In this document: piece by piece, positions 36,916 to 47,837 of the stretch | How positions within the stretch are numbered: the stretch's first letter is position 1 | Layout of the letters: each line of letters begins with the position of its first letter | Assembly: GCA_028673005.1 (NCBI GenBank) | Contig: CM054118.1 | Span: 56,799,338 to 56,863,337 of the forward strand | Direction of reading: 5' to 3' | DNA from: Tanypteryx hageni | Taxonomy: Eukaryota; Arthropoda; Insecta; Odonata; Petaluridae | DNA length: 64,000 nucleotides | The notes under the pieces: model-generated | The model's database searches: none | The model's input: only the letters and a program-made list of their open reading frames with translations | What the model was told of the DNA's origin: nothing | Position numbers and translations under genes: made by a program

Positions 36916-37737
36916 TATGATTGCAGTGTAGCAGGATGCAGGCCTTATATTTAAGTTTGTCTTCCATTTTTTTGCCTTTTCCCCTGGTAATTCCATTTCT
37001 CTTTACTTTCTTGGCATCACCAGCACCTTGTTTACCTTCGCCCCAGTTATACAAACAGTACCCAACTTTCTTGTTGGATTTTTCTCAAACTTTTCAAGAA
37101 TACATGGCATTAATGTGGAAATGTACATATAAATGGGCTCCCAACCGACCTTGTATATTTTTCAAAACACAAATCTAAAGAAAAACAAGAAGTCCAAACC
37201 AGGACTAATTGAGGCTGGTTTCCCAAAGTTGACATCCCAAATTGATTACTTATATTGACAGGAAATGTTTCAGTATGTGTTAGTCATGCCAAGGAATTCT
37301 CATACCATAAATACCACTTGTTTATAGTTTATCAATGATAGAGAAAAATTGGAAAACAAATTATTAGAGCATTATTAGGTTTAAAATACTAAAAATAATG
37401 TCAAAATCTCTTTCTGACTTATTCTGCATGTATTTTTTTAAATAAACGAATTTAACTTTATATGCTAATATGTCTGGATCAACTGTCTATTGCTGAAGAG
37501 TAGTCAAGCAGAAAAGAAAATAACCCATTTGTTCACTCGTCTATGTTCAAGCCGAGTTCAGTAATAATCATCTCCATGGCAACAATCCGATAAAATGCGA
37601 TTTAAAATGAAAAAATGCTGTTTTAGTATAAATTCAAGAAAATATGGCCAATTATCACAATTTTGTGATAAGAATTAGAATTTACATTATTTTCCCTTAG
37701 AACAGTACAAACCTCACTCTGATATAACAATTTTAAG

Positions 37738-37965
37738 ATATTTATTTATTTATAAATATTTCACATACAGCACAAAGGCCTACTTATAGTGAATTCTATA
37801 ACCATAAATCCATAACTCAAGAGACAAACAAAATAAAATAAATTAATAACAAACAAAAGGAAAATAAAATAAAGGGGAGAAGACAGAGGAGATAAAGGTT
37901 TTTAAAGGTTGAGTTTGGAGGTAATGAGTTAAGAAGAGCAAGGACGCGGAAGAAAAGTGTTTGAT
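37738..37965 (-). mobile_element. LINE 3' end fragment
   Basis: Minus-strand reading gives a typical LINE C-terminal phrase (TLFFRVLALLNSLP), then a 3' UTR ending ctgtatgtgaaatattta and a taaataaata tail. It is heavily 5'-truncated. Confidence 0.65.
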
Positions 37966-37992
37966 TACCGACAGCCTAGGTATACTGAGATG

Positions 37993-38170
37993 CAGGGGCA
38001 GATTGGGCCGCCGGGACACCGGGCAGAATCCCGGTGGGCCGGTGGCGACCCTACACTAGAGCTGCTGGCTCGAGCTAGCTCGAGCCGAACGGTTCGAGCT
38101 TACTCGCCAATATACACTCGGCTCGAGCTTTTTATGAAAAAAAAAAAGATCGAGCCTCGAGTGAACTAAA
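37993..38170 (+). mobile_element. hAT-like transposon end, truncated
   Basis: Starts caggggcagattgggccg and continues ccggtgggccggtgg, a style of terminal and subterminal sequence common in hAT elements. It runs into a second element-like segment of inverted gctcgagc repeats (38066-38160). The right terminus was not identified. Confidence 0.45.
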
Positions 38171-39847
38171 GGAAACCTGCTACTTAGCTCTAAGAGTCTG
38201 GAGAACGGTTGTGTTGGGCCACTGATTTATGGTAAGTTGAGTGAGTTGACTTGGGACATTTGAGGGCTAACTTTACCACCTCATGTGTTCTTCTTGGAAG
38301 GTCCTAAGCGGGTATTGTTCCGCTTCCTAACTTAATTTACTCAAGGGTGCGGAAGTGCTCCTTACCACATCTGGGGAGAGGACGAGTTCCTTCATCCTTC
38401 CAGATGGGTCGGATGGAGGACGCCTCTTCCAGAAGTGTCTTCGTGGGAGTGATTATCTTAGTCGAGGGACGGGGACATGAGCAACGAGATCAGTGAAAGA
38501 GAGTCAAAGACCACAGCTCAAGTCAAGCTCAGGCCGAAGGCCTTGTATGTAGGAGCTGCAGTGTCTGGGCAGTACGGCGAGTGATAGAAAAGGGTTACTA
38601 TGTTGAAATGACCGAGGAGTGATTTCGAGCTATTTGGTTCAAAGTTAATACATAATACGGCTACTCAATAAGAGTGTTCGGTTTCCATGGGAAGTATTCG
38701 TCTTTCGCTCCAAAGAATTTAGTCTTAAGGAAACCATTCCACTGTGTGGAATGCAAGTTCCGGTCGTTTGCGTAATAATCGGTCTTTAAAAAGATACTGT
38801 CCTTATTTGTATGAGTGTATATGTTAAGTGATACCAGAATTCTGTGTACGCAGTCCAGGCACTTAAGGATGAAGAACTGACTTCAATCAACTTTCAATAC
38901 TTGAGGCCACCAATATCACCACAAGGTAAGCTTTTGTTTTCATAATATGAATATAATATAACCAATATATTATACATAGATATATAGGTAGATTTTGGTT
39001 GATATGTAGCCTTCATTTTCGACACCATGAACAGCTCTTGATGACACGTAATATTTTGCAGATCGTATATAATCACTTGGTCTGATAGGTAACGTATTTG
39101 GGCCTGAGTGCCAATAAAAAGTTTAGGATGGTTTCAAATTTCGCGGATTTATCTTTAGCTGTTTTGCGGTCATAATTTCCACCCAAATGTTTTCTTCTGT
39201 GGCCTCATATTTCGATTTTTCGTGCAAACCAAATAAAGAAAATTATGCGAAATTTTATCAATAGAGTATCTCATGTTTTCCTCAATTATTCTTATAGACA
39301 GCTCTTTAAAATAATTTTGCGTTATTTTAATACATATATACAAAATTACGCCAGTAAATATAATGTACAATCACTGACATTGACCGATAACTGTAAGTTA
39401 ATAACCATACTCAATATATTCAATATAGATAAGATTTTTAATGCTCTTTACCATTGGCTTAAATTTGTCCAGAAATCAATTCTTCGCTCATTTCATTATT
39501 GTTGTAAACAACTTCATAACAACGATAAAAACACGTAAATATCTCGTTTAAATTATTTTCACTAAAGTTTCTTGCTTTTGTTACTTCTTACAAAAACAAA
39601 AAAATATAATGAACTAAATAGCAGGATTATAACAATAGTGTATTTCCATAATTTTATCTATTTTTAAGGATTTAATGATAGTCTAAACGTAAGCGTAATC
39701 AAACACTGGTTGTCAAGAAGCTGCAACATACCCAAGCCTTTTATATAATAAGATTATACTATATTAGTACTGTACTTGTAACTCCTATGTATCGAATGTA
39801 TAAATATCTGTTATTTTTTATTAAGTAGGTAATTTTCTGCAAGTTAT
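38171..39847. other. Non-coding, no recognised feature
   Basis: 38171-38900 is of mixed composition with no repeat shared with the rest of the window. 38900-39847 is AT-rich. No coding signal was recognised on either strand. Confidence 0.4.
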
Positions 39848-40706
39848 CATTTATTTATTTACATATAAAATTTTTATTTTTTCCTGATAAATAAAAATTA
39901 CAGGTCTCTTTTCAATGTGCCGATTATTGTTAAAGTATAAATAAATGCCCAAACAGTTAAAATTTGCAACTTTTAAGCTTATTATATACTTTCACCAGAA
40001 AAATCTTTTTGGTTCATATTTTTAACAATCTATAAGAGGCAGGAAAGATGAATAGATGTTTGGGATGCAGGGAGAGAAACAGGGAGAGAAGTACAGAACA
40101 GTCAATGTTTGCATTCAGTACATTGTAAAGTAATGAAAAATCACTTTTTTCTCTAAGAACAGTAAGAGACTCGAGGGAAAGTGAAGACAGAACATCATTA
40201 TTGGAGGCGCTACAAAGAGAAGGAATTCGGACTCGGACAATTTGAAGAAAGAAATTTAAGCACCCTATCAAGAGAAGAAAGATTCGACGAGGCTGACATT
40301 GCCCATATAGGAGAAGAGTAAGTAATAGTCGGTAGGACGATGTTGCAGAAATAGGTACGCAGGGTGTGGTGGTCCATTATATCTGTGAATCTATATAGAA
40401 GACCTAAAAGTGACATCGCCTTATTTTTTATTTTGGTAATATGAGAGGAAAATTGACCTTTGCGTCAACAATAGCGCCAAGATCTTTGTGACAATCAACC
40501 CTCGATAAATCACAGCCATTTAATTTGTAGTTGACTATCAACGGATTTTTTCGAAGAGAAAAGGTTAGGGTCTTCCACTTTGAAGGGTTTAATTTAAGAT
40601 CCAAACTAATGCACCAACTGGATATTGTATCCAAAGCCTTCTGAAATTTTTGAGAATCAGACATCAAGTCTACTTATTTAAAAATTTTGCAATCGTCAGC
40701 ATATAG

Positions 40707-41965
40707 CGTTGTTGTTTTTGATATTCATAAACGACCTAACTGAGTCTTTGGGGTGTAATGTTAGGTTATTTGCGGATGACTGTTTAATTTACAGATTAAT
40801 CGAGAGTACTGAAGATTGCGGATCATTACAAAATAACTTAGATGAACTTGTACGTTGGGCAGAAGTAAATAAAATGAAAATAAATGCAGAAAAAACAAAA
40901 CTAATACGTTTCTGTAGAGGAAGAAGTGCATTTAACTGGGAGTACGTTTTAGAGGGTAGCGTCCTAACGGAGGACGATGAGTGTAAGTATCTAGGGGTAA
41001 CTTTCACAAAGGACCTTCAGTGGGGACCGCAGATAGACAGAGTTGTAGCCAAAGCTTACGGAGCACTGCATTTTATAATTAGGGTCTTAGGAAAGAGTAG
41101 TGCCGCCACAAAGGAAATGGCTTATAAATCGTTAGTTAGGCCTATTCTGGAATATGCTGCAATAGTGTGGGATCCTCACTCAGTGGGTCAGATAAAGCAG
41201 CTTGAGATGGTGCAGAGAACTGCAGCGCGCTATGTCTTAGGAGATTTTAGAAGAACCGAGAGCGTAACAGAAATGTTAAAAAAACTAGAGTGGGAATCGC
41301 TAGAACATAGAAGAAGCATAGCAAGGCTAGGGGGACTTTTTAATGCATATACGGAAAAGCCAGCTTGGGCAGATATTTGTGATAGGATTAAAAAACCTTC
41401 TTATCATGGACGCTGGGATCATGAGCACAAGATGGAGCCTCCTCCACAAAAAACAAACTGGGGAAAATTCTCGTTTCTTAATAGAGGGATTGAGCATTGG
41501 AACGCATTACCTGCAGAGGTCTTCAAGCCATTCCCTTCCCGCGTAGGTCTCTTTAAAGCGAAGTTAAATATCATTTAAAATGCATAATAATTATGGGTAA
41601 TTCTAAAGACGAGCTTTTGAGTGATATGTGATGTTTCCATTTGTGTACCCTTCCCTAGAAATGTTAAAACCTTTAAATCAAGAGAAAAAATATCACTGGG
41701 AACGATTTTCATTACTTTTAGTTAATTTATTGTTAAATAATATTGTAAGATGAATTAATTAACGAAGGAGCTCGAACTCGAAGCTCCTAACAGGAAAAAT
41801 ATATGAATAGAATATTGTATGTGGTATGTGAAAAATTGTAAACTGAATCTTCTGAATATGTTTTTATATGTTTTAAATATGTTTTTTTTATATGTTAATT
41901 TTGTAACCTTGCCACCGGGCCAGGCGCCCACTTGCATTGTATATTGAAATAAAATAAAAATAAAA
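40707..41965 (+). mobile_element. 5'-truncated LINE inserted in the older LINE
   Basis: Plus-strand LINE beginning inside the reverse-transcriptase domain (LLFLIFINDL...), with the catalytic LFADD box at about codon 20. A thumb region (CKYLGVTF) and the usual C-terminal segment follow (YKSLVRPILEYAAIVWDP, QRTAARYVLGDFRR). The frame is open for 289 codons to a TAA at 41576-41578. The 3' UTR ends in an AAATA-type tail. An identical atatag flanks it at 40701-40706 and 41966-41971. The old LINE resumes exactly at its YADD codons, which confirms both boundaries. It belongs to a different, younger family than its target. Confidence 0.95.
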
Positions 41966-42743
41966 ATATAGAAGAGTATGGGACCAGTCAGAAGGTATCA
42001 AATCAGGTAAGTCATCAATAAAAAGGTTGAATAGATAGGACCCAAGGACACTACCTTGAGGAACACCAGAAGTAACTTATGCCCAATGGGAAGCATTTCC
42101 AGTGAGTACTATCCGTTGAGTTCTTTCAGACAGGAAGCTGGAAATTAGTGTTAGAAAGTTACCGTGTATACCAAAACGGTGACTAAGTTTTAAAAGTAAA
42201 AGGTCATGGTTTAGCGAGTCGAATGCTTTTGAAAAGTCAAGAAAAATTATGCCGAACTGACATATTTCTCTAAAAGAGTTAATTGCACGATTCTGAAAGA
42301 CAGCAAGGTTAGACAGACAAGAGCATCCAGGGAGGAAGCCATGTTGAGTAGAAGAGAGGTGCAGAGAAGTGAAATAGTATAATCTATTGAGAATAATGCT
42401 CTCACAAACTGATGAAATAATAGGGAGTAAAGATATCGGGTGGTAAGATGTAATGTCTGATTTATTACCAGACTTAAGTATTGGCACAATGTTCGCTGCT
42501 TTCCATTGCCAGGGAAAGCTGACAGTGGAGAACCAACGGTTAAAGATGAAAGACAGTGGAAGAGATAGTGATTTGGCGCATTTGTGGAGAAATATAGGAC
42601 TAATACCATCAGGACCGATGGCACGAGGAGAGACCTTAAAAAGTTATACTTGGACTTCCTGCTGCGAAGTTTGAAGATTGGAAAGAGAGAAATGACAAAT
42701 GGGTTGAAGGGAAAGTGATTTACTACTGCTGATAGGACTTGTA

Positions 42744-43795
42744 CCGTATTTTCCGCCAGATACCGCACACCAGCAGATAACGCGCATCTTAATAATTTTA
42801 TCGAATTGAAAATTGTATACATAACGCGCAGACGAAATTTTTCTGTTTCTGATAGAAAACTGAATCAGCGCAATTTCTTCTTTCAATTTTTTAATCCAAC
42901 TTCAAATTCATCACGTGATTAGTCGTTCATTTGTTCTGGTGAACGGTATGAACACGTGCTCAGTTATACTAATTACTAAAAGTTTTATAATAAAGCCCAT
43001 GGAAAACGAAAATAAATTATGACGAAAATCTTATACTGCAAAATTTAAATTAGAAGTAGTGAAAATAGCCCAAGAAAAAGGAAATCGTGAAGCCGGAAGA
43101 ATTTTTAGTGTAGGAGAATCCAGCGTCCGAGAATGGAGAAAAAGTGAAGCAATTCTCAATTGCTTGCATGAAAGAAAACGTTCAATGCGTTTCGGTGCGT
43201 TAACGGTGCTTGTGTGTTATCTCCATGACCCTTCTAGTCGTTCTATTTGTTTATTTTATGCTTATTATTATTTACAATACAATCAACTCAACTGCGAGTA
43301 TTTTCTGTAAAAGAGAAAATGCGTAAATGAAATGATCGGACACGGAGTTGGGTTGTTTCGGTTGGTTGTATTGTAAATAATAACAAGTGTAAAATAAACT
43401 AGCGAGTATGTTGAATTACGTTAGAACATTTAGTGATATTGTTTCATATGTTGCTTTATAGACTGATATATTTATAGGTATTACTAATTGAAATTGTATA
43501 ATATGGAAATGCTTTAATTACGTGGTAAAACGTGTATTTTTTTAATTGAATAATTATTTTCGCTAGGAAATAATTTAAATTGCCATTTGATGAAAAGAAC
43601 GTCTGCAAGTGTTTTTAAAATGTGACGAATTGTCGTAAATTTCCATTACTATAAGAAAAGCATAACAATTACAACGAAATAACGTTCGCTTTTAAATACA
43701 ATTTTTTTCCTGCGTATAACGCGCATAGTCACATTTGCTCGATTTTTATATTTTTCTGTATAGATAACGTGCGCGGTATCTGGCGGAAAATACGG
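42744..43795 (+). mobile_element. Pogo-type DNA transposon, 1.05 kb, TA duplication
   Basis: Termini ccgtattttccgccagat and its exact inverse atctggcggaaaatacgg, followed by further inverted blocks (ataacgcgca). TA on both sides (42742-42743, 43796-43797). It interrupts the linker/RT region of the minus-strand LINE, whose sequence resumes on either side. The interior holds the start of a pogo transposase (42999-43160) and then degenerates, so the element is internally deleted or decayed. Confidence 0.93.
42999..43160 (+). pseudogene. Pogo transposase N-terminal remnant (HTH domain)
   Basis: From ATG at 42999 the frame gives a seven-residue peptide and hits TGA at 43020. The same frame then reads YTAKFKLEVVKIAQ, GNREAGRIFSVG and ESSVREWRKSEAIL. 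This is the helix-turn-helix DNA-binding pattern at the start of many pogo/Tigger transposases (the Brinker/CENP-B type region). The in-frame stop and the absence of the rest of the DDE enzyme mean it is not functional. Confidence 0.85.
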
Positions 43796-44639
43796 TAGTA
43801 TGTGAGGAGCCAAGAGTATCAGAGAAGAAATTAATAAACAGATTGGCCCTATGAGAACCAAAGACGTTAGTGTCGTTATAAGTATTTTCAAGAGAGATTC
43901 TGCTACATTTGCACCGATTGTTAATAAGGGACCAGAACTTTTTTGGGTAGGACAAGGTGGACTCAGATACATAATCATTATAATCGCGCCTTAGAAGAGC
44001 CTTTGAGTGTCGCCTCAGGTCTGTGAAGGATTTCTTGGACACAGGGCTGGGGAAAGTATTCCAGAGGTTCCACGCATGGCACTTATTTTCAGACAATGAA
44101 TAGCGTCCAGCTTATACCATGGGAGAAATTTTTTCGCCCTAGGTTTAGCAAAAGAGACTGGTCTTTGATGATGGCAAATAAGATGTCATAGAAAAATTCC
44201 ACAGCATCAGAGGGATTCAAAGAATTGAGTATACACCATGTAATGGAAAAGTGGAAGCGGTTAATGTCTGGCCAGTGGGCTTTAGACCAATTGCGATAGG
44301 TCGGGCTGGGGTGGCCCCCCTGATGTGTTTCCCGGAGGCAGGTTGTTCAAGGGCAACGTCGAGGGACTCATGATCAGATTTGAAGATATTTTTGCTCCGA
44401 GTGATCAGTGTTACTTTAACTGATGTTAGGAGGTAGTCCAGCATTGCCAAATTATGAGTTTTGTTTGGGTGAATTGGGGTTGTTTGTGTAAGAATTCACA
44501 GTCACTTCTGAACACAGGAGCTCACAGTTAACCTCGAGATCAGGATGGCGTTTGGCAGGGAGAGAGTTATTAATTGAAATTAAAACTCTGCCACCTTTGC
44601 TGGAGTGATCAAGTCGAAAAATTTGATGAGACACTGCAA

Positions 44640-44900
44640 TGGCTAATCACTGTCACAGAAGTATTAAAGAAAACATCTCTGCACGATGGATTTGCGATTT
44701 CCTATGTAAAACAAATAGGGAAAAACATTCCTAAAATTGAACCCGGGACTACAATCTTTGCTAAATAAAATATAGCCCAGAGGTGGGCCTTGGCAGCACG
44801 AGCCTCATACCAAGTTTCATGAAAATCGGTCCATTGGTGCAAAAGTTGTTAGTAGGGGACACACACACATACACAGACAGGACCATTTCAAAAGGCTATG
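44640..44900 (-). mobile_element. SINE-like repeat with B-box motif, minus strand
   Basis: Reading the minus strand gives a tgtctgtgtatgtgtgtgtg run, gaccgattttcatgaaactt, then a tagtcccgggttcaatttt segment and catcgtgcagag. The same blocks occur in the same order as at 22270-22560. It adjoins the 5' truncation point of the old LINE. Confidence 0.6.
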
Positions 44901-45033
44901 TTTCTTTTGTAAACCAGCCTAACAAATGGCAGAAGTACAAAAATCTACCCTCCAAGTTTCAGCTCTCTATTGTATACAGTTTCGTCAGAATTTCAAGCAA
45001 GTTCACATACAGACTGATGCTAAAGTGAAACTA

Positions 45034-45179
45034 AAGGGTGCGGCAGAAAGAACTCCCCGATTTGGGAAGCCTCCCGGTAGTTGGTTAAATTGAGATACCT
45101 GGGCTTTGAGGTAGCCCCAGAGAAAAAAATCGCACGGGGTCAAATCTGGCGAACGGGGAGTTCTTTCTGCCGCACCCTT
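45034..45179. mobile_element. 146-bp Tc/mariner-like MITE
   Basis: Exact inverted termini aagggtgcggcagaaagaac of about 26 bp, with TA on both sides (45032-45033, 45180-45181). The interior, on the minus strand, still reads RSPDLTPCDFFLWGYLK, a segment characteristic of the DDE region of Tc/mariner-related transposases in arthropods. This shows how the MITE arose: an internal deletion that kept the ends and a scrap of the transposase. Confidence 0.88.
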
Positions 45180-45181
45180 TA

Positions 45182-46249
45182 TAAGCACATTTTTTTAAAT
45201 GCACTGAAAATAGGGATTTTTCTTCTTATATACTTCTTAACTTTTAGCAAAGTTTTCTCTACAATGCTATTTTATAATATTAAGAGACACTAATACAATT
45301 TCGAAACTGATACAGCTTCATTACTAGGAAAGTTTAGGATTCAAATGCAAAAATGAACATTAACATGATGTTACATGTTTGTTTAACACATAAGAAGTGC
45401 AGTATTTTGTAACATAAAAGGTCATGACCGATTATTCTGATTATGTTGTAAAAACCGGTAAAATATCAAAATTACCAATTTTTTTAATTTTTAAACAATT
45501 TTATTCATACCATAATTTTTTAATGATACAACTATATTTAATCTGTGGGAAAATGGAAACAAAGCTTTACAAAAAAACAGATTAAGTCGTCCTCTTCATC
45601 GGAATTATTCAACCCAATTATTCCTTCTTCCTCTTCTATTATACTTTCCAAAAGGAGCCTGATCCTTTCCTCGCATCTAACCAACTCATGACGAGGCATA
45701 ATATAAGCAATTTGTGTGACACAAAAGTCCTTCTTTCAGGAAAATAATTATTGTCGCACATATAAATGAAGACAGTTATAAAATCAGACTTAAACGACGA
45801 CAATTGAAAAGGACAGCATTGTAGCAAAGATCTTTTCTCAGCCAAGCACACAGACAGACTGTCCCTAAGGCATTGAAAGCATTATAATAAACGACTCAAA
45901 TAACAGAAGAATAATTATAAAAATATAATGATTAATAAAGCCAGATATTGTCATTGGTATTATTGTTCTACACAAGTTTCAAAGATGATATCATCCTTCC
46001 AATCTTAAATGAATTTGTCATAAGCCAATGTCAGCTGCAGAGGCGATAACAATTACAGTAAGCTATTCATAAGAATAACGAGAGGAAATATCCACACAAC
46101 ATGCAAGGCAGAGGCATTCTTTATGGTTTATGGAACCATGCCAAAAAATATAAATATTTAATAAAGTCATGTCAAGGAAATATCGAATTTTTGATTCACC
46201 GACAAATTTCCTTATCAATTGAAATTAATAAAACAATCGACAATTATTT
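45182..46249. other. Non-coding, AT-rich
   Basis: No gene or shared repeat recognised. Confidence 0.4.
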
Positions 46250-46520
46250 AAAACTTACCTCACTCAAAGAGAAGTAATGTAATCTTTATGTTCACATTCA
46301 TTCCTTAGTCGTAAATTACCCATTTCTTTTCACTTACAAATGGTGCATATGGAAATAAAAAAGATTTATTTATGTTCATTTCTTTGTTGTAGATAATCCA
46401 TTCCCCTTCATTTACCAAATGTTGCGTGTGCACGAAAGAAAATTAGGTAAATTAATTAGTTATTTACTGCAGATATTGTTTACTTCAGTTGCCACAAAGG
46501 TTGTTTTTGTTGGCATCACT
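46250..46520 (+). repeat. Dispersed repeat family 2, partial copy
   Basis: Matches 35750-36000 block by block (atttctttgttgtagataat; gtgcacgaaagaaaat; cacaaaggttgtttttgtt). Confidence 0.6.
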
Positions 46521-46559
46521 TAGCGACATACTTAACAAATCCAGAAAAAATTGAAATAT

Positions 46560-46760
46560 CTCTTTCAAAATGTTTCAAACATTAGAAAATTATAGTCTAC
46601 AACTTTGATAATAAAAATATTTACATAAATTAAGTCCAAAAGTAGATATGTGAAAAAAGTGAAAACATATCCAGGGGGCCTTAAAAGGTATATTTCTATT
46701 GATATCTCAAATTCGATTAAAAAAATACTTTCTCCTATACTGCGTATGGAGAAAGTAAAA
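46560..46760 (+). repeat. Unclassified ~690-bp dispersed repeat, 3' half copy
   Basis: Begins aatgtttcaaacatt and ends tactgcgtatggagaaagta. It corresponds to the 3' half of copies A and C and is diverged. A further 3' copy starts about 100 bp downstream. Confidence 0.65.
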
Positions 46761-46859
46761 ATTTTTGATGTGAATTTTCAACTGAGCTCCGTGATTTTCC
46801 TAGCCAGTTGAAGCATGTCACATGCTCTCTAGTCAAAACCTTTCCAGACCTTGAATAAC

Positions 46860-47826
46860 TAATAAATAACTTAAATATAAAGTTTTGTTTTGATTAGTTT
46901 TTGAGTTCGTGCGCCCATAAAATTTCTATCACACACACCACAGACATCATTGAGAAAAGAGTGAAAAACATACTTACAGGACCACAAAAGGTATACATAT
47001 TTCCATTGAAATCTCGTATTCGATTTTTCATGAATACAATACAGTGCAACCTCTATAATCCGAATCCATGTTAATCCAAACTGCTTCTCAACATCAGGTG
47101 TAAAGTGTCGGTTACGCAAAGTGAGCGTCGGAAAGTGAAATTTGAGGCTTTTATTTTGTAACAAAGTTGGGCACAGATGTCCACTACTAACGTCTATTGC
47201 AGCTGAATAGATGATTCTTTGAAACACTGTTTTAAAAGGAATGAGCGATATCGACACGGCCAGCCGTGCCGATATCGTTCATTCCTACTGACGCGGCCAA
47301 GTGTGAAGTACAATTTTGAAATGTTGTATGATTAGGAAATTGTTACCAATGTTCTGAAACAAAATGAGGATGTATATGAGGAAGATGAAAATGTAAGGGA
47401 CATTACTAAGGAAAACTTAGTAAAACACAAGGATGCCCTTTCTGGTTTTTATACTCGCTTATAGTGGGCAACAGAAAATGGAGTACCTGCTCATCACATT
47501 CTCTTACTTCATCAGCTGTGTGAGCAGGCATATAAGAACCTAGTGAAAGGAATAAAACAAAAAAAGATGGATGACTATTTACTTTAACAAGATGTAATGA
47601 TGTATGTATATATAAATTTTCATTTTTTACTATGGAAATGTACCTACTATACGTTATAATAAATATTTTTTTCTTAAAAACGTGGTCATTTACTTAGAAT
47701 CCAGTAATCCGAACACCTCGATAATCCGAAAACCTTGACAATCTAAACACGCCTTTGCATTAATTAGTTCGGATTATAGAGGATGCACTGTACTTTCTCC
47801 TATACTACACACGGAGAAAGTAAAAA
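46860..47826 (+). repeat. Unclassified dispersed repeat, 3' copy split by a pogo element
   Basis: The segment 46860-47041 (gattagtttttgagttcg; acagacatcattgagaaaa; attcgatttttcatgaat) and the segment 47791-47826 (tactttctcctatactacac, then ggagaaagtaaaa) together form one 3' half of the family. It is interrupted exactly at a TA by the 749-bp pogo element. The repeat ends 11 bp before the CHMP2B stop codon (minus strand). Confidence 0.8.
47042..47790 (+). mobile_element. Pogo/Tigger-type transposon nested in a dispersed repeat
   Basis: Inverted termini cagtgcaacctctataat and cagtgcatcctctataat (reverse of the right end), TA on both sides (47040-47041, 47791-47792). The interior plus strand keeps scraps of the transposase C-terminus (HKDALSGFYTRL, then a stop, then NLVKGIKQKKMDDYF), similar to the C-terminal tail of Tigger/jerky-type DDE transposases. 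It also holds a near-perfect palindrome at 47238-47285 centred on cggccagccg. It is non-autonomous and lies in the presumed CHMP2B 3' UTR. Confidence 0.9.
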
Positions 47827-47837
47827 TAAGTATACCT

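Larger units (their letters stand above)
36053..37050. repeat. Inverted pair of Lys/Gly-rich coding-like segments
   Basis: Segment 36053-36116 (plus) and segment about 36990-37046 (read on minus) share ctggggc, aggtaaacaagg, gctggtga, caagaaag and gagaaatg in the same order. Translated they give related peptides (KGKQGDASAGDKK and EGKQGAGDAKK). They bracket the pogo-type MITE and the small ORF at 36775. They could be degraded terminal repeats or duplicated exon pieces; the sequence does not decide. Confidence 0.45.
39848..44630 (-). pseudogene. Old LINE (CR1/jockey-like), interrupted by two later insertions
   Basis: Minus-strand pieces read, in order, the apurinic-endonuclease domain (KGGRVLISINNSLPAKRHP near 44570; FKSDHESLDVAL near 44370), the linker (FTDLRRHSKALLRRDYND near 44010) and the reverse transcriptase. 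The RT shows SDITSYHPISLLPIISSV, STQHGFLPGCSCLSNL, IIFLDFSKAFDSLNHDL and SGVPQGSVLGPILFNLF. Its YADDCKIF box lies on the far side of an insertion at 40707-41965. The frame continues to about 40014 and the tail ends in a TAAA repeat near 39850. Stops and frameshifts are frequent. A pogo transposon splits it at 42744-43795. Only about 2.5 kb belongs to the LINE itself. Confidence 0.92.

Noticed and set aside
37476..37525. Another hammerhead-like core (gctgaagagtag ... gaaaag)
   Set aside because: The bases between the two boxes cannot form a stem II, so the resemblance is by chance.
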